Part shown: positions 26,131 to 36,590 of the stretch, in pieces
Numbering within the stretch: the stretch's first letter is position 1
Layout: each line of letters begins with the position of its first letter
Source: Phlyctochytrium arcticum
Lineage: Eukaryota; Chytridiomycota; Chytridiomycetes; Chytridiales; Chytridiaceae
Reading direction: 5' to 3'
Assembly (NCBI GenBank): GCA_025602905.1
Contig: JAHLKI010000001.1
Span: forward strand, 558,001-622,000
DNA: 64,000 nt
Made by a program: the position numbers and the translations under genes
The notes under the pieces: generated by a model
Seen by the model: only the letters and a program-made list of their open reading frames with translations
What the model was told of the DNA's origin: nothing
Databases searched by the model: none

Positions 26131-26718
26131 TTATCGTGCAGGGGTCTCATTTCCAGCTGTCGCTGATCCTGCTGCTGACGACGACGCCGACTCTCCATTC
26201 CCATCGCTTGGCTCCGTTCCAGCTGTTGCCCCAGTGCCGCTGGCCTCGCCATCATCATCATCTGCCTCCGGCTCAAAAGACTTGAGCAAGATGTTGACAA
26301 CATCCATATGGCCCTGCTGTTCCGCGACCGTTACTGCACTTCGCCCAAGCTCGTTCTGCAGAGTCGCCTCAGCACCACAGGATAGCAAAAGCTCCACACA
26401 ATCTAGTTTCCCATTTAATGCCGCCCAGTGCAATGCCGTTGATCCATCAAGATTGATCTGATTAATGTCTCCCGGTGTCATTGGTGGAATGAGGAATTTA
26501 ACGACTTCGATTTGACCGTTGGCAGCAGCCATGTGGAGGGCAGTGTTGCCATTAGGGAGAGCCTGGGTAAACAGTGTTCGCAAGGTTGCGGTTGGGGCGG
26601 TCGAGAGATCCAAGTTTTGTGTTGACAGATAGGCAGAAACCGTGGCTTTCAGGTCATCAAGTTCGCCGTAGCGAGCAGAAGTCACAAACTCGTCGACGTC
26701 AAAGTTCTCCAGAGACAT
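26131..26718 (-). CDS. YAR1: Ankyrin-repeat protein, Yar1-like
   Basis: Single-exon protein of 195 residues. It starts MSLENFDVDEFVTSARYGEL and has three to four ankyrin repeats: NGNTALHMAAANGQIEVVKF, DGSTALHWAALNGKLDCVEL and LGRSAVTVAEQQGHMDVVNI. An acidic then Ser/Gly/Ala-rich tail ends NETPAR. Length, repeat arrangement and acidic tail match yeast Yar1, the chaperone that escorts newly made ribosomal protein uS3 (Rps3) to the 40S subunit. Small ankyrin proteins are common, so orthology rests partly on context: it is head-to-head with BUD23, another 40S factor. Confidence 0.75.
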   Translation of the reverse strand: MSLENFDVDEFVTSARYGELDDLKATVSAYLSTQNLDLSTAPTATLRTLFTQALPNGNTALHMAAANGQIEVVKFLIPPMTPGDINQINLDGSTALHWAALNGKLDCVELLLSCGAEATLQNELGRSAVTVAEQQGHMDVVNILLKSFEPEADDDDGEASGTGATAGTEPSDGNGESASSSAAGSATAGNETPAR

Positions 26719-26903
26719 TGTTTGTAGGGTTCTTTTATGGGATTGTGGGAAGAAGAAACCTTTTTGTTGTGAATTCTGCAAATTCGTTGGAATCCGCTGA
26801 TTGTGCCACCTGTTGTAAAACCGTGCCACTGGACTTGAATTGTTTTTGAATACAACCAGTCTCTGACAAAAATTTGACCGTCCATACAATCGACTGACCA
26901 GCC
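26719..26903. promoter_or_regulatory. Bidirectional promoter YAR1 / BUD23 with RRPE-like motif
   Basis: 185 bases between two divergent ATGs. AAAAATTT at 26868-26875 resembles the RRPE element (AAAAWTTTT-type) found at yeast ribosome-biogenesis genes. It is a short AT-rich word, so it could occur by chance. Confidence 0.45.
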
Positions 26904-27940
26904 ATGTCTCGACCAGAACATACAGCACCGCCAGAAATTGTAGGTTTCCTGTCTTCATTGGGCCGAGGAGACGAAATGCTGACCCCGTCTTTTCATCTAG
27001 TTCTACAACGAAACGGAAGCCACAAAGTATACCCAAAAGTACGTAATGATTTGACTCAAATTGGTCGCAATGAACTGATTATCAGTAAAATAGCTCCCGA
27101 ATTGTCTCCATCCAAAATGAAATGTCCTATCGAGCCCTTGAGCTGCTTGCTCTCCCCGAGGGCGAGGCATCATTCGTTCTGGACATTGGCTGTGGGTCCG
27201 GTTTGAGTGGCGAAGTTCTGGACGACGAGGGTCATTTCTGGGTCGGAATGGATATCAGCGAGTCTATGCTGGAGGTTGCCAAGGAGCGAGAAGTGGACGG
27301 TGACCTTTTTTTGCAAGATATTGGACAAGGAGTAGGATTCCGCCCAGGAACGTTTGACGGTGCAATCAGTATATCTGTCATTCAATGGCTATGCAATGCC
27401 GACAAGACTGTCAACAACCCAAGATCCCGCCTCAAGCGTTTCTTCAGCACCCTGTATTCATCCCTTGCCCGAGGTGCTCGGGCCGTGTTCCAGTTCTATC
27501 CCGAAAACCCCGAGCAAATTGAAATGATTATCAACAGCGCTATGCGGGCCGGTTTCACGGGTGGATTGGTGGTTGACTTTCCAAATTCCTCGAAAGCCAA
27601 AAAGTATTACCTCTGTTTATTTGCGGGATTCAAGGACAACTTTTCGGCAGCGCCGGCGGTGCCAAAGGGATTGGATGGGGAAGGCCAAGAAGGGGTTGGG
27701 CAAGTGGCATACGCTTCAAAACGGTACGTTTGGGTTCTTCTCGTTTACAAATGTTTGCTCATAAACCAATCGTCATCTTATTTATGCAGAACTCGGGAGC
27801 GACGGGTAAAGTCATCGTCCAGGAAGCCAGTCAAGGATAAGCATTGGGTCCAACACAAGAAGGAATTGAACCGTTCTCGTGGCAAGGAAGTACCGACAGA
27901 CTCGAAATACACGGCACGCAAACGTCGGGTCAAGTTTTAG
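26904..27940 (+). CDS. BUD23: 18S rRNA (guanine-N7)-methyltransferase Bud23/WBSCR22
   Basis: SAM-dependent methyltransferase that makes m7G in 18S rRNA and is needed for 40S maturation and export; in yeast its partner is Trm112. Exon 1 is MSRPEHTAPPEI, exon 2 FYNETEATKYTQN. Exon 3 is best joined at the acceptor near 27091, giving SRIVSIQNEMSYRALELL. The SAM-binding motif is LDIGCGSGLSGE, followed by DGAISISVIQWLCNAD, RFFSTLYSSLARG and GGLVVDFPNSSKAKKYYL. The C-terminal exon is strongly basic (KHWVQHKKELNRSRGKEV ... RKRRVKF), as in Bud23. The exon 2/3 junction needs a non-obvious AG, because the nearer AG breaks the frame. Confidence 0.95.
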
Positions 27941-28196
27941 TCAATGACGGCCCTGTACATAGTCTTTTGGGACGGAAGACAGCCCTGAGAGGCAATAGCT
28001 TAACTTATTCAACTATTTATTTATTACTTGCCTACGAGATATCTGTTTGGTATAATGCATCTGAGTTGCGAGTCGATTTGAACCAATGGTCGTCCCCAGG
28101 GTCGTGGGTCGTCCCGTTATGACATGTGTATCTCCATAGCAACAAATCTCAATAATTGACGATCTGACCCTGGCTTTCGAGTTCGAACTCGAAGTT

Positions 28197-29961
28197 ATGA
28201 GTTCGACCAATCCACCGCCGCCAGTGGTTGCATTTCTAGAACTACTTCCCAATATCTCCTCGCTCACTGTGTCAATCAGTGCACACCCAAGTTTCAAGGC
28301 ATCCATCGCGGAGAAGAATTTTGTCATTGAACGAAAGGCTGTTGTCTTCCGCCACGAGAGCATCGCTCAACCTTACTCCATCCCTTTGCCGGTAGAAGTA
28401 AACACTCAGGAAGTGTTGAAGAGCCGCTCCAAGGATGGGACCATCGATATCAAACTCTCTGTCCGATCCAAGCTTCCACAACTTGACGCCAGATATTCGG
28501 GCCGGGATGGTGTGAACGAATTGAAAGGCTTGGATCAGATCCAGTGCCATCAATGCACCCAAGAGTTGCTACCCAAGAAGCAAAGCGGCGGGGAGCCATC
28601 CCATACCCGTTTCGCGCGAATTATGGACATGCCATCGGAATATTGGCACGAATTGACCGATTGCTGGGCATGTCATCGGGAAGATTACTCACAACTGCCC
28701 GGCCAGAAGGGGGGAGTTATACTCGCTCAACCGCAAGCACTCCTGGTCGCAAGAAACTACATTATCCTGCACCCTCACCAGGTGGATATGGACGCTATCC
28801 ACGTTGATTTGTCCAAGGCTAGCAAGGTACGTTTTGTCTGTCATGCGAGAAGGCGGGGGACATCCTGTTTTGCGAACAATCAAAAGGAAGACCATAGAAG
28901 AGGGACGTCGCTCATGAAGATAGTTCTGTCGATACAGTCTTCCAAAATTTAAAAAAATGCCGTGCATATACGTTCCTGTCCAAAGTCCATGGACTGGGAT
29001 CTACTACCTCGGCATACATTTCTGCCAAACGGATTTCCCCCTTTGCAAATCATTTATGTTTTTGCTTGAATCTAATCAGAAATCCTTGTAGAGTGTTCTC
29101 AGGCTCGGCCGATGGGCCCCTGCATCCTGCGCCAAATGTTCCGCATCCCTTGGAGAATGCTTATTCGACGAATTTCCCACTAATCCATCCCAAGTCGCTG
29201 GTCACGTTCAAGCGGTCAAGATTTTCAAGTATTGGGCAAACCTTGTCGTCCAATCTTCACCTCCGGGGAAATCAGACCAAACTGTTATACATCGACCTTT
29301 CCTGGGTTATTTCACGGATGACTTGATTGATTCTGCCGACGCGCACGCCAGCTACCAGTTCCTTATGACTATCCCTGGATCCGATGCGCCACAAATGCTC
29401 GTAAGTTGCTCGTCTTATGACTAAGCGCCTTCTCTTTCTTAACATCGCGGGCAAAGGTGTGGGTTTTGAATGCAAACTTGGGAATGGCAGCATCTTTACC
29501 AAGATCCGCTGCAGGCTTGGATTCTACTGCTGAAGATATCTTTCAGACTTATGCATCAGTCATTCAATACAATGGAACGAGTAAACTGCTGCCTGGTAGG
29601 TCCTTACGTGCACATCGCACTGTACCGTGATTTGGGATTGACAAACTCATCCTTTCTTTTCGTAGCCATGAAAGTTCTTTACCTAGACTGTCGCGTCCCA
29701 GCCTCACTCACACCATTCCAGCAAAGGTATGGCTTTCCAATCATTGATGACAAAAACTGGACACCCAATCTAAATCGCATGTGTTTCTTGTTTCGCAGAA
29801 TGATGGACACTCCAGCCCTCGATACTATGACTTTGCAACCCGAACTGCTAGAGCAAGTGGCCCGCGGGATGCAAATTGGAGCGGAACTGTTGCTGCCACC
29901 TGATCAGGGCAAACGAACTTTGAATGGTTATCATGTTGGAGTGTTGTTGCGAGGGGTTTAG
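28197..29961 (+). CDS. UBE3D: UBE3D/Ipa1-like protein (HECT-like E2-binding family)
   Basis: Family named for binding E2 ubiquitin-conjugating enzymes (UBE3D in animals). The yeast member Ipa1 is required for pre-mRNA cleavage and polyadenylation. Exon 1, from the ATG at 28197, has an acidic/hydrophobic N-terminus, a CHQC pair, and the family hallmark MPSEYWHELTDCWACH at about 28630-28680. Exon 2 adds a second CxxC (SCAKCSASLGE) and HVQAVKIFKYWANLVV. Further exons give VWVLNANLGMAASL, MKVLYLDCRVPASLTPFQQR and end LNGYHVGVLLRGV. The paired Cys motifs suggest structural zinc. Four introns, including one of about 230 bases near 28829-29090. Confidence 0.85.
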
Positions 29962-31046
29962 CGAACTGGTCATGACAACTTGACTTGATTCGACGACGTG
30001 TCGCGTCTGGGTTTGATTAGCGAAAAAGCATGGACGGTCCATTCATTCGAATTTTGCAAGAACCCTCAATCTCTCGTGAACGCCTCACGTAAAATTGATT
30101 CTGGCGTGGACAGCGCTCGTAATATTTCGCACATCCACAAGTATTACAGGACTCACTGCTACTATGCCGGAGGATTGATGTGCTGACCGATTGTCCCGAT
30201 TCGAACCCACCAGATTCCGAAATCTGGATTGCGTATCGAATTGGTTGTGGCCCGGACCGTGGCCTATACTCGTGCCAGGTGTGATACTGGGTACACGTTT
30301 GGAGGCCACCCTCCCACGGTGTGAATCCGATGCTACCATCCGTACAATGACTGGTCTTGACAGTGTCGCGATCAGCTACCCCGACCTGGATCACTAAAGA
30401 CTACGGTGTAGGAAGTTGATAGCTCTATAGACTTTCATTGGGCTTCCTTCCTTCCATTGAGGCACATCACACACAGCATCGTATGTACATCGAGGTAGTT
30501 GCCCGGTATATAGATAGTGTAGGTATAAACCGGATGCGATGGAGACAATGACTGCGAGAGTTAGATACGATTGACATGGTTCACAAAACGAAAGTAAAAG
30601 TTAAATGTTATACCTGCATGTTTTGTTCAGACCAGATACTACGGAACATACCCTTTCCCCATCAGGTTACATCCGACATAGCCGACCAGGAGATGCTATA
30701 ACATCTTGAACAGTTGAAGCGTGCACCTTCCTTCCGAGTCTCATGTAGTCTAATAATCCCTCTATTCTGCAGTGTAACAATGTACGATACATCCTGTCAT
30801 AAAGAACAAAATACAATGGAATATTTTCAAAAAGTCCTATATTATGTAAAAAAATGTATAGAGGTCAACTGAAGAAAAGGGAGGGGGAAAAGGATGGGCT
30901 TGGGCTTGCAATGTCATTTAAGGTAAATGAGACTTGGTCAACGAGTGCTTCAGCTTCGCATAATTAAGAAGAAAAAAATCCGATACAATAGCTGTATGTT
31001 CCAACTTGGAGGTTGGAGAGTCAAATGCGGTTTTCGCGGTGCACAT
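29962..31046. other. Intergenic region, UBE3D to EPT1 (tail-to-tail)
   Basis: About 1.1 kb between two convergent gene ends. A compact hairpin, CCAGATT CCGA AATCTGG, sits at 30210-30227 beside a tRNA-B-box-like word. A full tRNA does not fold. Otherwise AT-rich sequence with no gene. Confidence 0.5.
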
Positions 31047-32652
31047 TCAAGGCCGAGCCATGACGGGGCGGTATTGGATCTTCAAGCACGAGATGCCGAG
31101 GTAAGTACAGAACCGGTCAATGACGCAGAGTGCCCAGTTGAGGTATGAGATGGCAGCGTAGACAAGGAATGTGTATAGGTAAAGTGTCTCTTGGAGTGGA
31201 GAGATAATAGGGCCACTGCGAAAGAAAATACATTGTTAGCGATGAGTTTTCAAACTTTTCAAAAAATCAATCATGTACCTGCTTAGCAGGAACGGCAAGT
31301 TTGTGAAAATGGCACCTGCTACCAGCGGGAGGAGCATAGTCCAGTAAGTGGGGTATGGGCTATGAGTGACATGAGCCAAAATAATGGCGGTCTACAGAAG
31401 CATTTGTCAGATCAGGTGAAATCTAGTGGGGTTATTGGAAACAACAAAGCACTTACTGCGATACGGCCAAAAACCAGTCCTGTGGTGATGATGTAGGCGA
31501 TTATGTGGTTGTGCATGATGGTGGAGAAGGGGGAGCCAATCCAGAGGAACGTTGACAGCATGTAAACCGTAAAGGGAATCAGTTGTTTCATGGCCTCGCC
31601 TACTGGTAGATTGCTGTTGCGACGGGCTTGGTAGACCCGGAAAATACTGCGTTTACAGTGCATTGTTAGGAACATGAATAGATGGACTGGATGCGAGATG
31701 CTATACCTGACGGGGATTTGTGTCGTCACCGCCATTGTGACGGTTGTGGCTAAGAAAAGATAAAGAAGGGGAAGATCTCCTGGAATGATTTTGCTGAGCG
31801 CAGGAATGGCGGTTTCAATCTTTTGAGCCCAGAAACCAGGTCCTGAAAAACAATGACTTTAGGAACATCGCCCAGACACTCGTAATGTCAAGTCACTATA
31901 GCTTACCAAAGATCCCAGAAATGATTAAAAGAGAGCATGCAATGATAAGCCCCTCAGTAGGACCGTTGATGTATCCCAAATACAAAGAGCCAGTGTGATA
32001 GTTTTCCCATGTGGAGCAAAAGAAGGTGGCACTGGCGGCAGCGTACAAAAGCACCGTGTACCAGGAAAATCCCATACCCAAGCCGGCGGCTTGAACAATG
32101 GTTCCAAAAGCGCAATTCAACGAATCGACACCGTGGTCAAACAGCTCCCCAAGGGGCGAGCTGCTTCCTGTCCGGCGAGCCTGCTTGCCGTCCACATTGT
32201 CAAAGGTTGAGTATAGCCACATTCCAGCGGCAAAACTAAAGTAAATCCACGATGGCCCCGCAGTTTGCAGATCTGGGGTATAAATAAGGGCGATCGCAAC
32301 ATTGGCCAAAACAAAGAAAAATCCAAGGAGGGTAATCAAGTTGGGTCTGGATGATTCATTTAAGTTTTCCATGCTCAGGATCGACCACAGGGGATGAAGG
32401 ACTTACGCAATCCACATGGGGAAGAGAGTAGTGCAAAACTCCCAGTACGGCTTCAGGATGTAATTTGATATTGGAGACTAGAGGGATCGAGATGAGTGTC
32501 GTGCCCGTCTAGAGTCACATATAGATTCGGGTATGTACCTTGTCTATGGAGGAATACTTGTATAACCGGAGGTTGCGGAGAGCCTCATCCGACACATGTT
32601 CTTCTTTGGAAGGGAAAAACATTTTGAGCAGCAGAGATCTTGTATTAAGCAT
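31047..32652 (-). CDS. EPT1: Choline/ethanolamine phosphotransferase (CDP-alcohol phosphatidyltransferase)
   Basis: Integral ER/Golgi membrane enzyme that transfers phosphocholine or phosphoethanolamine from the CDP form to diacylglycerol (Kennedy pathway; Cpt1/Ept1 family). The ATG at 32652 gives MLNTRSLLLKMFFPSKEEHV; an inner ATG at 32622 is possible. The signature DG-x2-AR-x8-G-x3-D-x3-D is intact as DGKQARRTGSSSPLGELFD then HGVD (about 32100-32190). Many hydrophobic segments follow, including LPLLYLFLATTVTMAV and MHNHIIAYIITTGLVFG. The last exon ends YRPVMARP with TGA at 31047-31049. Choline versus ethanolamine preference cannot be read from sequence. About six introns. Confidence 0.92.
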
Positions 32653-32842
32653 GGGAGTAAGTACTAGTCTCTTTTACTTGGAGCAGAGTGGAGGGGTTGA
32701 GGCCAATGCAAATACATGTATGCGTAGCAAAACGATAGCAGATTCCGCGAATGCTGCAAAAAGTGCGCGGCTTTTGCCTTTTGTTTACAACCACCACCCT
32801 TGTTTTTACTTGCATCGTATCTATCATAGCAGCCGCGAATGC

Positions 32843-33300
32843 TCACCTCTTGCGGATGCGGTTGCTGTTCAAACGCTCCTTGTTGCGGACGGCAGCACGA
32901 TTCTGACGGGCAGGACGCCGTCGCTTGACAAGAGCCGGATCCTGGACAGGCTTCACGGACGACGACAACACCGGGGCGGTGGGGGTGTGGGTAGCCAGTG
33001 TGGCGACGGACGTGGGGGTAGTAGTAGGTGGGGGAAGTCGTTCTGGAATCTGGAGACGAAGCAGTGTTCGTCCGTAGCCTGATTCACCGTCTGAGATTTC
33101 GCAATGCAAAAGCTGGTGGCCGGCGGCTGATGATGTGTTTTCCGACCCGCCAGATCTGTTTTTTTTTTTTGGGCGGCCAACTCCGGCTCGGTCGCGTGCG
33201 GATTCTCAGACCACCAGGCAGACCAGCGGCCGCTCTTCCTTCCCACATATACTACAACATCGTTCTTGTTTTTCACACTACGCAGGATATCCAGGATCAT
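32843..33300 (-). CDS. Small basic protein, unknown (possible gene)
   Basis: From an ATG at 33300 one frame reads MILDILRSVKNKNDVVVYVG then RWSAWWSENPHATEPELAA. A second frame ends in a strongly basic tail, VKRRRPARQNRAAVRNKERL, with a stop at 32843. A 38-nt GT...AG intron (about 33044-33081) would join them into a protein of about 140 residues with a Thr/Pro-rich middle. That is shorter than other introns here. An A12 run (T12 at 33159-33170) lies in the coding part, so a sequencing slip is also possible. I do not recognise the protein. Confidence 0.35.
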
Positions 33301-33876
33301 AACCGGAAAAACAATGGTCAAGATACGTTCCTTGGGTAGGAAGTTGCTCAGACGGACGCTGTGGGAATTTCAAATTTCCGACTTTCACATGGTAGTGGTA
33401 GCCACATCTCGCAGATCTCCTACTTTCGCGCTTTCCGTGAGATGATGGACGGCCTGGGTTTAACCTGGGTATGAAGGACATGCAGCTCGATAGAGCGAAC
33501 GGACAGTGCCGAATGAAGCAGCCAAAGGCTAGACGGGCGAGCAGCATAATCACTTCTGAGCGAAAAAATATATTGTGCCGAACGAACGAGTACAAGCAGT
33601 GTAGTCTAATACGATCCCTACAGCAGTACCGCACGATCCGACGCGCTTTCGTAAATCTCTTGCTGGGCGCTTAAGCAACAAGGGTAGAGGCCGTGGAGGA
33701 CTCGCTAGAATGGAAAAAGAACAAAAGTCAATAAGCAAGAGTTCGTCGACGATTACAGAGCCGAAAGGAAAAAGCCGTATAGAGCTTCCGCCAGTCGACC
33801 CATATAATGTCCAGAGTGATGCGCATCGCGATGGATGCCACACACGGAAACAAAATCAAATAGGAACGAAAACTTA

Positions 33877-34357
33877 CTACTTCCAGTTAGGAGCGAGCTG
33901 ACCAGCCTTCTTGTAGTAACGAGCAAGACGGTGGATACGGGACTCGATGAGAATGAGACGGAACTTGGCATCGGTATCCTTGCGGTTACGCTCGAGGTGC
34001 TTGCGGACGGCGACGGCCTTCTTGATCAAGTGGTAAAGATCCTCAGGAATCTCGGGGGCGATACCGTTGGACTTCAAGATACGGAGAATCTTGTTACCAG
34101 TGACGCTTCGGACCTGGGCAATGCCGTGCTGGTCACTGAACAAGACTGTCAATGTCACTTGATCTCGCAAGTAAACAGAAAAATCACACATACCGAAGAA
34201 TAACACCGATCTGCGAGGGAGACAAACCCTTCTTGGCAAACTTGCCAATCATCTCAACAACCTCCTCAGTGGTGGTCTTCAACCACGAGGGGGGAGTGCG
34301 GCGGTAAGGCAAAGCCGAGGAGGCAATACCCTTTCCGGGAGCGTGCATACGACCCAT
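33877..34357 (-). CDS. RPS13: 40S ribosomal protein uS15 (S13)
   Basis: Cytosolic small-subunit protein of the universal uS15 family, 151 residues like yeast Rps13. Exon 1 from the ATG at 34357 gives [20 protein letters not shown], then [20 protein letters not shown] and [20 protein letters not shown] across a short intron at about 34139-34195. Exon 2 continues [40 protein letters not shown] and ends [14 protein letters not shown]. Codon choice is strongly biased to C/G-ending codons, as expected for high expression. It is head-to-head with PDX1. Confidence 0.97.
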
Positions 34358-34590
34358 TGCGAACTATTTTGACAAAGAGTAAGTATCATTTTCTCCAAGT
34401 CTTCAGGTAATATCGTAAACCCACGTTTTTGCTGTGCTAGTTTAAACCGGGAAGGGTTTGTTCTGCTCGTTCGTCCGTTTGGAGAAGAGATGCGAAAAAG
34501 AGGAAGAGCTCTAAATCCGCTATCCAGAGAGGTTTTTCTACCATTTCTCGCTTCGGTGCCTGTTGCCATGGCAAATGCACAGTCATGGAG

Positions 34591-34646
34591 TGAGTCAGGG
34601 CGAGCGACTGCGCACATCGGCGATCGCCAGTCACGTGGCTGAGTCA
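34591..34646. promoter_or_regulatory. Two TGAGTCA (Gcn4-type) sites and a CACGTG between RPS13 and PDX1
   Basis: Perfect TGAGTCA at 34591-34597 and 34640-34646, with CACGTG at 34632-34637. TGAGTCA is the consensus for the bZIP activator Gcn4/CPC1, and the SNZ (PdxS) genes of yeast respond to nutrient limitation. Regulation of PDX1 by a Gcn4 homologue is the natural inference. Confidence 0.55.
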
Positions 34647-34776
34647 TGCCTGGGGAAAATACCGGCTGCCTCCGGCCCCAACAAAAAGGGCTGGAAAATC
34701 GTGCTCTTTTTGGCCTGCTGTAACCCTCATTTCTCCTTCTTCCTTGTCCACATTCTCCCTTCAGCAAGACTCGAAA

Positions 34777-35948
34777 ATGACCTTCCCTACACCATCAAAC
34801 TTGACCCCCGCGGCCAACGGCCCTGCTGCCGCCGCGCAGGCTCCTTCCGCATCTGCGGACTCGAGCAAGTCTGCCTTTATTGTCAAGTCTGGTCTCGCCC
34901 AGAACTTCAAGGTATGTTGCGCATCGCACGGATGGCCAGTGGATCGGAGGAGCCCGTAGGAGCTCGCGAAAGGATGCTTTGGATAGCATGTCACCATTTT
35001 GTTTATACGAGCGTGTGGAAGTGTGTGATGTGGACTGCTCCCGATGAGAATCATCGCGCGTTGCTGTTAATTTCTTGGGAAAAACATCAGCTCACCAGCT
35101 ATTCTGTTTGTCTATAGGGTGGTGTGATTATGGATGTTATCAACGCGGAGCAAGCTCGTATCGCTGAAGAAGCCGGTGCCTGCGCAGTCATGGCCCTCGA
35201 GCGGGTACCCGCAGACATTCGCAAGGACGGCGGTGTTTCCCGCATGTCTGACCCCAAGATGATCAAGGAGATCATTGCGGCCGTCACGATCCCCGTCATG
35301 GCAAAGGTTCGCATTGGACACTTTGTCGAGGCGTCCATCTTGGAACACTTGAACGTGGACTACATTGATGAGTCTGAGGTTTTGACCCCTGCCGACGAGG
35401 AACACCACATCAACAAGGGCAACTTCAAAGTCCCATTCGTTTGTGGCGCAAAGAACCTCGGCGAAGCACTTCGCCGTATCAACGAGGGAGCTGCCATGAT
35501 CCGCACCAAGGGTGAGGCTGGTACCGGAAACGTCGTTGAGGCTGTCCGTCACGCCCGCACCCTGATGGGCGAAATCCGCAAAGTCCAGTCAATGGCTGAG
35601 GAGGAACTTTACGTTTACGCCAAGAACATCCAAGCTCCTTTCCATCTCGTCAAGGAGGTCGCCCGTCTCGGCCGTTTGCCCGTTGTCAACTTTGCCGCCG
35701 GCGGTGTTGCTACCCCAGCGGACGCTGCCCTGATGATGCACCTCGGTATGGACGGTGTCTTTGTTGGATCTGGCATCTTCAAGTCTGGTGACCCAGCAAA
35801 GCGGGCCCGCGCCATTGTCCAAGCCGTCACCCACTACAAGGACCCTGCTGTTTTGGCCGAGGTGTCAGAGGATTTGGGCGAAGCCATGGTCGGTATCAAC
35901 TGCGATACACTGCCAGAGAACGAGAAGTTTGCTCAGCGTGGATGGTAA
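34777..35948 (+). CDS. PDX1: Pyridoxal 5'-phosphate synthase subunit PdxS (SNZ/PDX1)
   Basis: Synthase subunit of the deoxyxylulose-independent vitamin B6 pathway. It condenses ribose 5-phosphate, glyceraldehyde 3-phosphate and ammonia from PdxT/SNO to make PLP. Exon 1 ([20 protein letters not shown] ... [12 protein letters not shown]) is joined across a 205-nt intron to [20 protein letters not shown]. The TIM barrel has [33 protein letters not shown] with the catalytic Lys, [18 protein letters not shown] and [20 protein letters not shown]. The phosphate-binding end is [18 protein letters not shown] and [14 protein letters not shown]. Length of about 320 residues is normal. Codon bias is strong. 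No PdxT/SNO gene lies in this window. Confidence 0.97.
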
Positions 35949-36590
35949 CGAATCAACATCTTCTTTGGACGATTTTGTTTAGAATTTCCAATTCTGTACC
36001 TCCTGCCTCTTAAACTTTATTTTTGCACACTTCACCCATCATCCTGTAATATTTTATCACATTTCCAATTTAATTATGCAAGCAATTTGCCCGAGATCCG
36101 GCCCGAGATTCCAAACGTCGAATGAGCTCTGTCGGCACTGACATCCTATCTCTACAAAGAAGGGAAAAGGGCACTCGATCCTAGCAGTGCGCAGCTAGCT
36201 GGAGATGTGTTTGGGCTGTCGATTGCAGCGAGGTTATGAAATAAGGTTGTTGAGTCTCCGATTCAGCCGAAGAACCGCCGTGGAGCATGACTGGAACACC
36301 AAATGTAAGCGGCACGTTCGGAGCGCTAGGATGTTTATATGTTTAGAATCATTGCAAGTATGCCATGCAACACTGCCAAGTGTTAGTGGTACATAAGAGC
36401 CGCCGGCTGAACGCCATAGAGACAGCCAGTGATACAAAGAAAATGCCGAAAACAAATTACGCAAAGGGGCGGCGTCTGCCAAATATTGTCGTAGATTTTC
36501 CCACGCATGTTCGTATTTATCATAACGACGGTATATTCGGCAAAAAATATGAAGATATTGACAGTTTTAGAAGACAAAGAATCCTTCGTA
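35949..36590. other. Intergenic region, PDX1 and VMA1 3' ends
   Basis: About 640 bases between convergent genes. A short direct repeat GCCCGAGAT occurs twice near 36090-36105. No gene seen. Confidence 0.5.

Noticed and set aside
30183..30260. Possible minus-strand tRNA: GGGTTCGAATCG resembles a B box and an anticodon-like hairpin (CCAGATT/AATCTGG) lies next to it
   Set aside because: The T stem does not pair, no matching 7-bp acceptor strand exists upstream, and the anticodon loop would have the wrong size.
30017..30394. 125-codon minus-strand frame downstream of UBE3D
   Set aside because: It has mixed composition and no recognisable motif, and it overlaps the hairpin region. It reads as chance.
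33313..33450. Plus-strand frame starting MVKIRSLGRKLLRRTLWEF, which looks like a presequence
   Set aside because: It ends after about 43 residues with no downstream exon that I can join.
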